Assembly: GCA_013365365.1 (NCBI GenBank)
Contig: JABVXU010000024.1
Location: forward strand, 285,076-349,075
DNA length: 64,000 nt
DNA from: Cruorifilaria tuberocauda
Taxonomy: Eukaryota; Nematoda; Chromadorea; Rhabditida; Onchocercidae
Direction: 5' to 3'
The notes below the pieces were generated by a model. That model had not been told where the DNA came from. It did no database searches and saw only the letters and a program-made list of their open reading frames with translations. Below, piece after piece: positions 24,701 through 37,373 of this stretch (position 1 is its first letter; the number at the start of each line of letters is the position of its first letter). The translations under genes and the position numbers were made by a program.

Positions 24701-27700
24701 AATAGCAGTTACACTTACTTTAAGACAAGAAATACTAATCGACAGGCTATTAAAAAGTTTACGATTCATTGTTTCCTTTTAGATAAGAAATTTGTGATTA
24801 AGAAGAAATTATTAAGAGGGAATATTTGAAATATAATTCCATACTCCTAACTTTCCGAACATATGCTGCATTATGGATAACCATGTAGAATATCTGACGT
24901 GAATTTCATATGAGTTTAGAGAACAGGTGTCACTCAATTAAACAATCATTAGCAAAATTTTTCTCGTAAGGGAGCTTCTCCTAATGATTCCATTGCTATT
25001 GATTATTTTTTACTATTTTATATCCTAAAAAATCAAAAAATTTTTTGCTTCAGAAAATCAATTTAAAGTTTCAAAAAAAAATTTGTAGAGAAAAAGAAAA
25101 TAGCTTTAGTTTAATTTACATTTTGAAAGTTTTCTTTTTCCAAGTTTTAAAATTTTTAAGTGGATACTTTTGACAAATGAGCTAGCTATTCACGAGTGGA
25201 GAAAATATTTGTGTGAGATGCATAACTACAAAATTTTTGCAGTTGAAATTTCTCAACTCTCAGAATTTTCATTCATCTCCAGAAAACAGAAAAGTACTTA
25301 CTGCAGTTCTTTTTTCAGAGAGCAGAGTGATATTATGATCTAAGGATTATAACTCCACTGAAAATTTGTTATATTTTATGAATGAAATTTATAAGATAAA
25401 ATTAAATAAAAAATAAATCATTAAAAATAAAGAAAAATTTTGAATTTTAAACTTTTTCTTTTCGTTTGTTATCTAATATATTCATTTTCTTTTTGAGCTT
25501 ATCATTAAATGTAGGTTATCTTTATATATCTCCACTAATGGCATGGAAATTTTATCAGTAAATGTATGTTTTTAATGAAAAAATTTTAACAGTATTAAAA
25601 TTGAAATCAAAGCTTTGGTGAAACTCTAATAATAAAAAAGAGATAGCAAAATATCACTCATTTTTATGTCAAAAACAGTATAAATGTATTGATGAAAATG
25701 ATTGTTATTTCATTTTCACACTCTGGTCAAAGGTCAAAATGTTTGCCTTTAAATTTGACGAAAGATTATTTTTTTCTTTTACTGGATACATACATAATTA
25801 ACTATGTAAGTTTTCAGCCAAATTTAAGCATTAGAAATAGCGTTTTAAAAGAACGATACTTCAGTAAATGTATATGAAAATCTCTATAAAGAGGGAAATT
25901 CAGCAAAAAACTGCATGTAATTTCAAAACATGAAAGAGTTCAACTTACAGGGAATTTCGGTAAAGTGCAAGTCTGGTTCATAGCTGAGATTTTGCGGAAG
26001 AAGCAAAACTGTACGTGCTTTAAACCATAGTTAATACATTGAAAAAAACTCCAAAAGAAAAAGAAAATCTTGAAATCGTATAGAAATGTCAAAGAATTTT
26101 GAATGATAAGAGTTCATAGCTATCTAATCTATTTGGCTAACCACTTCCAATTAAACTTAGCTATTAAGGATTTCGAATCGCTCTATTTCAATTACAAATG
26201 ACGAACACGATAAAGAAAGGAAAATAAAATATCATATAGCGAACAAGACTGAACGAAGTTTCCGAAAAAAACTCAGAGGAGGGGAAAAAAGGAAAAGTGG
26301 AACTTGTTATCAGTAAGGGCTAACGCTTCATTTAGCAACCAATTTTTTCCTAAAATGAATAAAAAGGAAAAATTAAGAATTGTAGATTGGGAAAAGAATG
26401 ACTGGTCGTTGATCACTGCGAAAGATTTTCGAGGAAAAATTGAATAAAATGGCGAAAGAATGAAGAATTTAGTAGGATTAATATTGGCAGGAAAAATGTG
26501 TAGAGGTAAGTAGTCTAACGAGAATAACAAAATCAAATCATATGTGTTAAATCAAGAGAACAATGGAAGTGATACTGGACAACAGCGCCAATAGCAACGG
26601 ATGAAAATGATATCAATGTAGATGATAAAATTTCTTGAATTGAAGGATGAAAAACAAATGATTGAGTGGAGAATGTTATTGAATTTTATGGATTTTGTTG
26701 ATTTCACTACCACAATGCATGCATTCAATAAATCAAGCAGATATTTTGAAAGTATTAAGTAATTGATGGATGAAAGAAGTGATGAGTGAAAATGAGTTGG
26801 CAACAGAAGTATTAAAGTGTTTACTTAGCCGTTAATTTATAAGGCGAAACAAAGGCTGAAAAGAGCTTTGAAAGATAAGAATCGCTAGGGATTTATATTT
26901 ATTTATCATACAGATGTATCGGTTAGTTGCATTTGTAGCATAAAATTACTGACAATTTGTGGATTGTACTTTTTCTTCCTTTGTCTTAAGTTTCTGATTT
27001 ATTCTCTCTATTGATCAATATTAATTGCATAGGCAGATATGATACTACTAGTGATGGTAGTAGTAGTAGTAGAAAGAATAGGAATAGTGAACAGCATTAG
27101 TAGATTTGAGAAATTAGATTTTTTGATTTACTAACATTTATCTGATTAAAAATTTGCTAAATTGGGATGGTTCTAGCAACTGAGGAAATAATTTGTTGAT
27201 AAAGAAGGAATCTTTTGGTGTGATAGTGAAGTGCATGCAATTTAAGCTAAATTTCACATATTAGAAGTTTAGTCTAGCCAGAAACATTCTATACTCTAAT
27301 CAAGCGAACGAGCTACTGTTAATTTTCAGGAGTGATTGTTTCGATAATCTGTGAAATTAGTTTTACCCGGCACCTATCGCTGGAATGCCATTGAGTTCTT
27401 GTCCTACCGAAATCATATCCTATTCGAAGAGACATCTTCAAGAGATCGTCTTCTAACGTTTCGTTGATTATTCATCGAACTACAAGCTTTGAAATGAAGC
27501 ACACATTTTCTTCTTCCTTCTCAAATTTTCAGTGAGGAAGCTTTTTTTCTAAAAATTGAGAGCTTATTGAATTTTGCAAAATTTCCAATAAGCAACTTCT
27601 AATAAAATTTCTATCGCCAGCAATTTCGAAAACAATTTCATTAATTGAAGCAGCTTTTTCTCATCAAAAAAAAGTCAAGCATTCTAAGTCAATATTGAGA

Positions 27701-29588
27701 GGTGAAAATTTGCTTAACAAATAGTTAGAACTGTTTTAGCAAGTTTATTGATATGATTTAATAAGTTCATTGGATTTACAGCTTCATTCAGACAGACAAA
27801 ATATTACAATGCTGTTTTATTTTATAATTTAAGAAAAACACTCTTAGCCTCGTCCAACTTTATTGCTCTATTCGGTCCAGTGATTATCTTTGCCTTTTTA
27901 TTGTTTCAGTTAAACACTACTAAATCATTATCACATCGTCGAAACTCCAATTTTTGCTGAAATTCAAATCGAGAGGAAAATTAATGAACATTCAACCTTT
28001 TTGAAAATCTCGGCAAAGATGATCTACTGCAATTATATCCATTGATTTTTTATCTAAACACATTTAGGCATTGAAAAATAAGCATTCGAAAACAATTCCA
28101 TATTTTACTTCTCTTGATATCTAACTTTGAAACGATGCCAACACTGAACTGTTTCCAGAAAATTGTTCTCACTTTTTATATTGATATATTTTAATTTTTT
28201 AAGAATGAAAGCATAAACACAAAGATGATGAAGAATGGAAAACTTTCTGTTCAAAATGTGCAAAAACGAAATAATTTTTTTCTCTTCTGGTAAAATTAGA
28301 ATATAAAAATAAACATGGATTTCAAACAACATTCCCTGTCGATCACTACATATCTCAGTCTTATCTAATCCCAGGTTAAATTATGGGTTACTTAGGCTAT
28401 TACAGTTCATTTATTATGCTTTGAATTGCTCAATAATCATTACTTCGCATCACAAATATTTAAATACTAAATAAAATTAGGATATTTCTCACTACGAAAG
28501 AAATAAAAATTTTCAGTTGTAACATCGAGTATAGAAATATTTGGAAAAATGGACAAACAGACCTTATAAATCAAGTTATGCTTTTTTTAAGACTGAAATT
28601 GTTGACGACTGTTTCACCTTGAAATTATTTAAAAATTTTAGAAAAACGAAGTATTCATAATTGAAAGTTGACAAAAAATTAAAAATAATTTGGAAAGAAA
28701 TGCCCTCCATCTATTTATTATTTCATAGAAAAGTTGTTAGTTTTATAATTAAGCACAAGATGCCGCAAGCAAAAAGACATCAACGAATAAAACATGCGGC
28801 TGATAATCAGTCTAAAAAAGTGTTCAGAAAAAATTTGTGCTTCTTCTCTCTTTTTTTTATTTCCTTTCAAAATAGAGAATTAGTTCCGGTTGTTTTGTTG
28901 CAGAATTAAAATTATCTATTATCTACATCCTATCACTTACACATTTATAGAAAATGGAGTCCGCAGGATGAAAGTAAGTGATCATTGCAATCCTCAACAT
29001 ATTAACAAAGTGAAGAAATGAGAAATAGGAATGAATAGATTAGAAGTTTTTTTAGAATTTTAATCAAACAAATTATAAGGATTAATGAAGTTAGCACCAT
29101 TTCTTTAATTTTCTAAACAGTAATTATAAGTGCAATTTGCAAAGGGATAATCTCGACGAAGCATCTCGATTCATCATGATGATGAACAAGAGAGAACAGT
29201 GACTGCTGATGACTCACTATAACCCCTTTCTTGTGCTAGGTGAATGCGACAGTACTGCTAAGATCGGTCAAAATTCGCAGAAAAATCTGATAAATACTAT
29301 CGCTGAATTTGGTAACAATACAATTAATATTTCCATCCCGAAATTTATTTCAGCATTTATAAACTAAGTTAACAATAAATCTGTAAAACAATATATGTAA
29401 AACAATTACAGTGAAAGCAATTAACGAACAAAATTCAAACTAATATCAAAAAGGACACAATGTTATAAAAATAGGACCGTTTCATCTCCTAACTGAATAT
29501 TTTTCAAATAGTTTCTTTTTTCTTCACAAATAATTTTTAATAAAACATCGATATTTTCAGTATTGCTACTTGTTTTCCTGCTTACAAT
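21795..29588. other. 7.8 kb gene desert upstream of the GPCR
   Basis: I read both strands and found no exon with domain or splice support. All open frames here (for example 23664-23846 -, 26273-26803 -, 28661-28909 +) are short, rich in Phe/Ile/Leu/Lys/Asn and typical of AT-rich noise. Small ordered elements are a (TAG)n run at 27054-27071 and a 20 bp sequence (TATTCAAGCGAATAAGTTTA) found twice, near 22609 and 22959. The GPCR promoter should lie in the first part of this stretch. Long regulatory space beside a neuropeptide receptor is common, but no element is identified. Confidence 0.5.
27054..27071 (+). repeat. (TAG)n trinucleotide microsatellite
   Basis: A GATGG start is followed by five or more consecutive TAG units, then AAAG, in otherwise irregular AT-rich intergenic DNA. 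It is a simple microsatellite. Confidence 0.7.
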
Positions 29589-30875
29589 TTATTTTTGATC
29601 TTTAATTTTTCTTAAGTTTTTATCGACATTACTTGCATTTCGCTTTATACTGGGCTGTTTGTTTGGATCGACTGGGTCTGGTAAAACAAGACCTGTAAAA
29701 ACAATAAGATTCCATCAGATAACAGTTAATTTCCTCTCAGCAAATCATTGTACTTGAGGTTACTTAATAATGTTTTCTTATCACAAATAATAAGGATAAC
29801 ACATTAAAACAGTGATACAATCGTCAATTTAATCAATTTATCAATTTATTGAAGACATTAAACGTTCGTATAATATCAATAAATAAATAGAAAAATGAGT
29901 CCAAAAAAGATTTTCTTTTCTCGTATCATGGATGTACCTAAAGAACTATGAGAAAAAGTACCTGGTTTTGATTCGAAAAATGTGTAACTCAGTATTAAAC
30001 TATCCGTATATTCCAAATCAGGATCATTTGTATAATCAGGATCGATGTAAAAAAAGACCGGTAAATCCACCTGTTCTCCCGGATTGAGGATCTGATCCTC
30101 GAAGCAGAAACATTGAATTTTGTTGAAATAATATGCCGCCTAAAGGGCAAAATTACAACATCAATGAATAAGCACAATGAGAAATAATTTTTGGAACGAA
30201 TTCTTGGCAAAGTATGGGTATCAAAAGTAATACCTGAAAAGGGGTGACATTGTAACTGCTAATACCAACTACTGGTTTGTCCGTCGGATTATAAGCACTG
30301 TAGAAAACAAGGGCTGTCTCTCCTGGATGTATATAGATTTCTTTTTGTAACGGTTTGAACTGCCATTTCAAGGCGGAATGAATATCAGCGTTAAAAGACA
30401 CACGTATTAATCGATTCTTGATTTTTTCCATTGATGCAACGCGTTTTATATCATCAGCAATCTAAAAACTGTTTGAGGAATAATGAATTAAGTTTTGAAA
30501 AACTTTAAAACTGTTCCGAAAAGCATGTAATTGTATCAAATCAACCTTTTCAGAAGAGTAGGTATTAATAAATGGCATGCCTGATGAATTACTACATAAT
30601 CAGCTTGTAAATGTTAAATTAGTTGCCTTCGTTAATCCGATGGTAGCAGTTTTTTCGCAAAACATTCGATATGCTGGTACAGAGAGTACTGCAAAACTGA
30701 AGAATAGCACACCAACGCTTCCCAAATAATACATCGCATTCTTAGACCTTACATAATGCCTAGTCCAGTTCGTGAATATTCGGCATGACTGTTTCGATGG
30801 CAGACTATTACATAATATTATTAGCGATCCACAATGATTTATGCCGTAACCAGCAGCTCGGATAAACGTTAGCAT
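29589..30875 (-). CDS. cox-11: COX11, copper chaperone for cytochrome c oxidase
   Basis: Four exons in coding order: 30875-30627, 30461-30234, 30139-29962, 29692-29589. They sum to 759 nt, giving 252 residues. COX11/CtaG delivers copper to the CuB site of Cox1 from the intermembrane-space side of the inner mitochondrial membrane. Residues 1-45 form a basic presequence and residues about 49-69 a single membrane anchor, followed by the conserved Cys73 (MFCEK). The copper motif CFCF is at 169-172 inside NKIQCFCFEDQ. Family hallmarks also include VSFNAD, IHPGETALVFY, NPTDKPVVGISSYNVTPFQ and VFFYIDPDY. Length and motif order match the family. Junction 1 lacks any usable GT: the frame and family alignment require AAG/GCAACT as donor (GC-AG intron; see findings). 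The C-terminal about 35 residues after the FFESK segment are a poorly conserved, lysine-rich tail. The start is the first ATG of the presequence; an upstream ATG is closed by a stop. Confidence 0.93.
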
Positions 30876-33316
30876 CAGGAAATGGCCATGGCAAAAAGCG
30901 CTGTGTAATTTATATTTCCTAGAAAAGAAACAAAATGTTATTTATCCTGATCGAAAAATCTAATTTTAACCAAATTTAAAAGGACTTTTTGCTTATTGAA
31001 ACTACAATTCAATTATAATGGTATGTGATAATTTCCCAATATCAGTCGTTATAACATTGTTTACAACTCAGCATTGATTATCTAAGGTAATCAAACCTGA
31101 TTTGTAGAATAATTCTTAAATCATTAAAGCTGAGCTTTTTAAAAATAAATAACCATAAACTTATGAGCTTTTTTTGTTTCTTTTAACTACTATTATCTCA
31201 CATTAGCTTCTCTTAAACCATTCGACTTATCAATCGGGAAACAAAATAGATCCGCTCATTCCAACACTCAAATGTCGGGTGATGCTAATGCAGAATTTCT
31301 GGAAATCTTAATTTCGACATTTTAAAAGGAAATGTTAAGTAATGGAAACAGGTTCATTCACTGCTAAAAGTGAAGAAAATGGAAAGATGACAGAGCTACT
31401 GAGAAGTCGACCGAATTATCATAGAAGACCAAAAAATTTAATTAAAAAATAGTATACGGATCACATACGGATCTAATTGAAGCAGAAAAAGAGCAGAGCG
31501 ATCGAAATCCCTGAATAAATAATATCCACATCATAAGGGAAGAATAAAAATAGTGACCTTGAAGAACAGAAAAAACGTGATACTCCCCTAGACATCAGGA
31601 TTGTTCAAAAATTGCCATCAAGGTATCAACATGGATAAGCTAGGAGGGAATTTCGATACCACACGAAAACGTCAGTCATTCTGTCCTGATCTCATTTTCA
31701 GTCAAAGGATTTCGCCTTCTGTTGCGCTGTGCAACGGAGGTTGGATGTTCACTGATAATCGACTGAAGTTATCCAATCATGGTAGAAATTATTTCACTAA
31801 TAACACTTTGGCAGCATTAAAATGCTATGCACAAAGATTATCACTTGTGTTCAAAATAGTTCTGTATTTAGCAATCAGTAGTAATTTGAAAACAGCAATC
31901 GAGTTTAATTAATTAGCTAGAGACCACTCTATGCAACCAAATGTAGTGTAAGATAGAAGTGAACTGGGATGAAATTTCTTTCCTAAGGAAATAAAGGATT
32001 AGGAAGAGATTTTTCGATCCCAAAATTCACCTCCTTAAACTATTCGCCTTTATTCCCATCTTTTTCAAACAAGTTTTGTACCACTTCGTGTTGAAATTCC
32101 TATGCTTTCGGGATTTCTTAACCGATTTACTTGATATTGTAAATTCTAGTCCTTTACAAATTTAAGGCTCATTAAAATACGAAAGGATCACGAAACCAAA
32201 CAAGCATATGTCTAATCGTAATTAACCAACACCTTGAGCAGGGACAGTGGTTTTTGTTATCACTTTCCCGGAACTAATTAGTTAAAAAATAAAGTTAAAA
32301 GTTGAAAGTAATGAAGTTATCACTTTCCCGGAACTAATTAGTTGCTAAAGATCTTCAAATGAAAATAAGAAATTTTTTTTTACGCGTCTCACGCGTCAAT
32401 TTCAAAGATATAAACGGTAAAAGAATTTCATTTAGGATAAAAATCAGCAAATTTAACCATTCGTTATAGAAACAAACATTCGCAGTCTGCAAAAAAAACG
32501 AAAAGTCATAATAGGTATATTTAGTAACTACAAATCTAGCATTATGTAACTCATACAATGGAACGTACGAGACGTTCGTATTTTTAATTATTGATATATG
32601 CTACAAATTATTTCATTTTCAAAAATTCCCGATACTAGTCAAGATTTTCTAAACTAAATTGTAAGAGTCAATTTTTAAGTTTCCCAAAAGCTCAAAATCC
32701 ATTTATTATTCATACTAACAAATGTCTAATTTTTACAGTTAAATTAAGAGTTATGAATAATTAATTACAACGTAAAAAACTGCGGAAACTGTTAACAATG
32801 TATCAAGAGCTTCGCACTGATTTCATTCTTTTCAGAATCAAATCAATGAGAAGTGAGTACTTCGCATAAAAACAATTTTAAAAAGTCACAATAATTAAAA
32901 CTCAAATTCCAAATTTCTATTCTACACTTCCAACCTTTCTAACATACGGATCGAACTCAAGTAGCGAATGGATGAATTTAATGAAAGTGTTAAAATTTAA
33001 TCAGTAATCTCTTTTACTAAGCAGGAAAAAATTTTAAATAGGATGTTGGAGAACATGTTATACTTCATATTGATAAAAGAGAAACATAAAGCAGCGCTAC
33101 TTGATGTAATCGCAATTGGTTACTAAAGCGAAGTTGGAAGATAATAATTAAATCTGATAAAAAACCTTCTGATTATGACAAAAATATTTCAGACGAATCA
33201 ACTATCGCAAAATTTAGCATATAAACTTAACTGGTCAGTGTTCATATGTGAAACTTGATTTAAAATTTTCAGTAATAACAAATTAATTGACATCATGGTT
33301 GGTTGAAAATAAAAAG
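30876..33316. other. Intergenic region, no gene seen
   Basis: AT-rich sequence lies between COX11 and the UDP-xylose synthase gene. A 103-codon open frame at 31601-31912 (+) has more balanced composition, but no recognisable domain and no splice partners; I treat it as chance. A 28 bp direct duplication is annotated separately. Nothing else stands out. Confidence 0.45.
32256..32343. repeat. Exact 28 bp direct repeat with 60 bp period
   Basis: The 28 bp sequence beginning GTTATCACTTTCCCGG and ending CTAATTAGTT occurs at 32256-32283 and again at 32316-32343, identical in both, with unrelated AT-rich DNA between. It looks like a small recent duplication or the footprint of an excision or insertion event. 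No terminal inverted repeats flank it. Confidence 0.8.
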
Positions 33317-34681
33317 TCATATATTCTTTCGAGTTGCAAAGAAAGTTTTCGAGTTACTATCTAGTCCATTTTGTTTTCCGTAATCTTCTCTGAGCATCAT
33401 TCGATCGTATTCCAGTTCTTCTCGGAAGTAATCAATTGTTTTAAGCAAGCCTTCGTGCATTGAAACTATAGGTTTCCAATTCAGTTTTTCATTAGCTCGT
33501 GAGATATCAGGTCTACGTTGCTGTGGATCATCCTGCTGTTCAGGTTCATGAACAATACTCGAATTACTACCTATTAAATCGCGGACCAACTCTGCAAATT
33601 CTTTAATTGTTCTCTCTTCCGGATTTCCTATATTAACTGGATCTGTGCAGTTACTTCCCATTAATCTAATTAATCCTGTCACCAAATCATCCACATATTG
33701 AAACGAACGTGTCTGTTTGCCATTACCATAGATAGTCATCGGATGACCACGTAAAGCTTGCAGAATAAAATTACTTACAACACGACCATCGTTCATATGC
33801 ATTCGAGGTCCAAACGTATTGAATATCCGAGCAATTCGAATGTCCACCTTTTCTTGCACATGATAGGCAACCATCAATGTCTCCGCGACCCGTTTCCCTT
33901 CATCGTAACACGATCGCGGTCCTATTGTATTTACATGACCCCAATAATTTTCCGATTGTGGATGTACTTCTGGATTACCATAAATTTCAGATGTTGAGGC
34001 TAACAATATACGTGCTTTCAATCTCCTAGCTAAGCCTAACATATTTATGGTACCAATGGTGTTCGTTTTGATGGTTTTTACAGGATTATACATATAATGG
34101 GTTGGTGATGCAGGAGAGGCGAGGTGATAAATTTCATCCACTTCAGTAAGATATGAATTAACAACATCATGATGGACAAGCTCGAAGTTAGGATGTCCGA
34201 TCCAGTGTTCCACATTTCGCTTTCGACCAGTGAAATAGTTGTCTAGTGCGACGACCTCATGTCCATCAAGCATCAGACGATCTACCAAATGAGAGCCGAC
34301 GAAGCCCGCACCACCGGTGATAAGAATCCGTTTCCGGTTTGCTTCATTTTGGTATTTTACGCTTACTTCGTCGCTCGACTTTTGTAGTGTCTTAATTGAA
34401 TAGGAATTCTTTTTCAATCGAGCAAATTCCTGCTTCACAGAATGCATCTGTATCTTAAGCTTCTCTAAAGCCGTATAATCCTCAAGCAGTCTCTGATTTA
34501 TCTCATCTATTGGAAACGTTTTCCATGACAGATCACTCGGAACCGAATCGTATCGAAGCAGATTCCATATATAGGATGGAAAATGGCGATTACAATATGT
34601 GAATATGATGAGCAATAGGAAACAACACAAAAGCGCCAATTTCTGAAAGCGCCAGCAGGATAGTGGCAAGCAGAGACTCAT
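33317..34681 (-). CDS. sqv-1: UDP-glucuronate decarboxylase (UDP-xylose synthase, UXS1/SQV-1)
   Basis: One uninterrupted frame of 454 residues. It makes UDP-xylose from UDP-glucuronate using tightly bound NAD+ in the Golgi/ER lumen, supplying the first sugar of glycosaminoglycan-protein linkers. Topology is type II: a cytoplasmic start, a membrane anchor at about residues 13-30, a coiled-coil-like stem (about 60-115), then the short-chain dehydrogenase fold. Seen motifs are the Rossmann [10 protein letters not shown] near residue 120, LASPASP, the catalytic S(C)YDEGKR with its YxxxK pair, [10 protein letters not shown] and the C-terminal RRPDISRA. Length is close to C. elegans SQV-1 (about 467) and human UXS1 (420). 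In C. elegans loss of this step gives squashed vulva and embryonic failure. It is the only complete single-exon gene among the intron-rich genes of this window. The start is the first ATG. Confidence 0.96.
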   Translation of the reverse strand: MSLCLPLSCWRFQKLALLCCFLLLIIFTYCNRHFPSYIWNLLRYDSVPSDLSWKTFPIDEINQRLLEDYTALEKLKIQMHSVKQEFARLKKNSYSIKTLQKSSDEVSVKYQNEANRKRILITGGAGFVGSHLVDRLMLDGHEVVALDNYFTGRKRNVEHWIGHPNFELVHHDVVNSYLTEVDEIYHLASPASPTHYMYNPVKTIKTNTIGTINMLGLARRLKARILLASTSEIYGNPEVHPQSENYWGHVNTIGPRSCYDEGKRVAETLMVAYHVQEKVDIRIARIFNTFGPRMHMNDGRVVSNFILQALRGHPMTIYGNGKQTRSFQYVDDLVTGLIRLMGSNCTDPVNIGNPEERTIKEFAELVRDLIGSNSSIVHEPEQQDDPQQRRPDISRANEKLNWKPIVSMHEGLLKTIDYFREELEYDRMMLREDYGKQNGLDSNSKTFFATRKNI

Positions 34682-35799
34682 AGCAAGGACGGATTTCAGA
34701 ATGATCTGGCCACAATGACCCAGCTTTCAGGAAAAATAGAAATACCCCCACCCAATCCCTGGATCAAACACCAACCAAATTGCAACCTTGCACTACAGCG
34801 AGACGAAAGAGGAGTATGGAAGTAGAGAGAAACGGAGGAGAACGGATGAATAGAGAAATAGTACGGAATGGAAGAGAGTGTTTCGTATGAGTAGACAAAT
34901 AAATGTCCATTAAGGTGAAAGTATGGAAGTCAGAGTGCAGAGGTCACGGACTTCCGTTTCCCTCTTAGCCTTGCAGCCAGCTGGAAGATATTGTTATTAT
35001 CGATTAGTGCAGGAGGGCAATAGAGGGGAGTAAAACTTCTCGTCGGGAGACGGGAGGGGAGCCTTAACGAAATGAAACAAGCAAGGTGTTCGGGATTTTA
35101 CTAACAAGTGGCTACTGAATTCATTTGTCGAAATAACAATACCCATGAAAGGCTGGCATGTTTCATCACGCACGTGAGAGTTGTTACTTTGTTTAATTGT
35201 TTAGCGAATTCAGCAGTAAGCATCTGCTATCGATTAATTCTTATGTTCTACCGAGATGATTCAACTAATTTACTTCCTGTTTTGTGTTTTGCTTGATAAC
35301 CGTTCTGATATGACATTTATACAACTTTTGATGCTGACTTTTTCAATAAAATAAAATGAAGTCAGAAATGTTAATAAGCAGCAATTTTTAATTGTTATTA
35401 ACAAAATTCCTTCATTATGTAGCAGTATGTATGAATGATCAAAATAAAAAGTTACTTTCGACAATCATTTGTAAAAGTTGCCAAATGTCGAATTATTTCT
35501 CTCATAAAAGGAATAATTTAGTATTATTTTAGAGAATTAAATTTATCTTTCAAAGATTAGAAACTAATATTCAACTTTAAAGACTTACAAAGGTAAATGA
35601 GCTGATCAATCATTCCAGGTCAGAACTTATGTATATCTATACCAACCTGTAAATGGCTATGCTCCGCGTGGCCGATCATTAGTCTAAAATTATGTAGACA
35701 GTATATCAATTAGATGTAAACGGTTAGTCTCCGCGTGTTTTCATTGTTTCACTTGCATTGTTATCTTAATGAAAATAGTTACCTTTTTATAGAAACCTT

Positions 35800-35841
35800 T
35801 GAAAGATTAAAACGACATAACAGTGTCGTTTTAATCTTTCA
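35800..35841. repeat. Perfect 18 bp inverted repeat with 6 nt loop
   Basis: Arms TGAAAGATTAAAACGACA (35800-35817) and its exact reverse complement (35824-35841) flank the loop TAACAG. The pairing can extend three more bases outward with a single-base bulge (CCTT on the left, AGG on the right). No open frame, element ends or target duplication are visible, so it is described only as a hairpin-capable palindrome in intergenic DNA. Confidence 0.9.
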
Positions 35842-35972
35842 AGGATAACATTTATTTAACGATTTTCATTTTGAAATTTTCAAATCTTCTGTTTTCACAG
35901 TCATTTCATATCTTTCGATCATTTCACTTTCAGTTTTTACAGTAATATTAATAATTAGGGATTTTTTATGAT

Positions 35973-36592
35973 GAGTACAATTATTTCAAAAACGATTGAG
36001 AATAGTTTTAGTTACTAACATGCATTGATTTATTTTTGCGAGTACTAATCGATAGTATTGATAGCAATGGAGAATTCGCTGATATAATATGAGACTTATA
36101 TTATATTTCAGTTTTGTCCTAAAAAACATCGACTAGTATTTACGACGATAAATTATTAATAATCATTATAAAATGAAATGATTGAACGATATTAGTCATT
36201 TAGTCAAACATTAATTCTCCATTTATTTGTTTGTATAATGAGTATTGACGAAAAAATTCCAAGTTATTTCATACAAAAAGGCTGAAACTCTGGAATGAAA
36301 ATAAAGTGGCTATCTTGTTCAGTGATTTGTTGCAACTTTTGATCATCACTCTTTTGATTATTAGTACCGGTTATCATATTGTGTTAAGAAAAAATTACAT
36401 TAATCTTCAGCGTTATATTGCAACAGTTATGTGTGTACGTGATATATTTCGTAACTTCGGAATACTGAACGAGCTTTTTTTCAAAAATTTCCTTAAAAAA
36501 TAGTCTGAAATATTTGAGAGTTTTCTATGGACGAATACAATTATTTCAAAAATCGATTGAGAGTAATTTTATAGTTACTTACATGCATTGAT
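35973..36592. repeat. Diverged direct duplication of about 58 bp
   Basis: The segment 35973-36030 (ATACAATTATTTCAAAAA-like start, TTACTAACATGCATTGAT end) recurs at 36533-36592 with a few substitutions and small indels. Both copies carry CAATTATTTCAAAAA, CGATTGAGA and ACATGCATTGAT in the same order. The 500 bp between is unrelated. This is an old local duplication; no coding content is seen. Confidence 0.7.
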
Positions 36593-37373
36593 ATTATAGG
36601 TATCGATCGAATTTCTGCAATTGAAGATTAACCTTTCCTTTGTCATATTTGTTGAGCTTCCCTTTCACAGCTAGCTGACACTTTGAGATTTCAATAGCTT
36701 GTATCGAATTTAACTGAGTCATTTATTTCTAGAATTATTCCAATTTTATTTTAATGTTTATGCACATTTTTAATCATACTTTAATGAATTGAATATGTTT
36801 TAATTAACAGTAAACATTGAAAAGATGAAATTGTGGATGGAAAACGGTATGTTAACCGATTTTGGATAGTTGAAAGGTAAAATTACGAAATTGTGAAGTT
36901 TATGACCATCTCAATTTTTGATAATAAATTTGATTAAACATTCCAGAAGCAGACGGTGCAAATAAAATAGTCTTAAGATATGTAAGGGACAGGGAGAATA
37001 TTTTATCCGTTTTTACTAAAATTTATAGATTGCCAGATGGAAGTAACTCCCGGATATTTCAGTAGCAGATTTGCTTTATTCCAAACTCTCGACCTAAATT
37101 TAAAAACCTAAAAGTATGCAAGTGAATTGCACATGTCCAATTGTAAAATGTTTACTATTTCTTCCGGAAAGTGACGAGGACTGAAATACCAACAACAGTA
37201 GTCTGAAATGAAAAAGTAGAGAGATGTATGTCAAGAGTGGATGAAATCCATCCTTGAAAGCTTAAAGTTCAAAGCTGTCAAGGTCAAAGTTTGAAATGAC
37301 TTGGAGAATGCTTTCCCTCTGCTGATGCTTTATCCACAAAAACTCTGTCCACATATACTAGCGTGCGTAGGCG

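Noticed and set aside
31601..31912. 103-codon plus-strand frame between COX11 and UXS1
   Set aside because: Longer than most noise, but without recognisable domains, signal peptide or splice partners.
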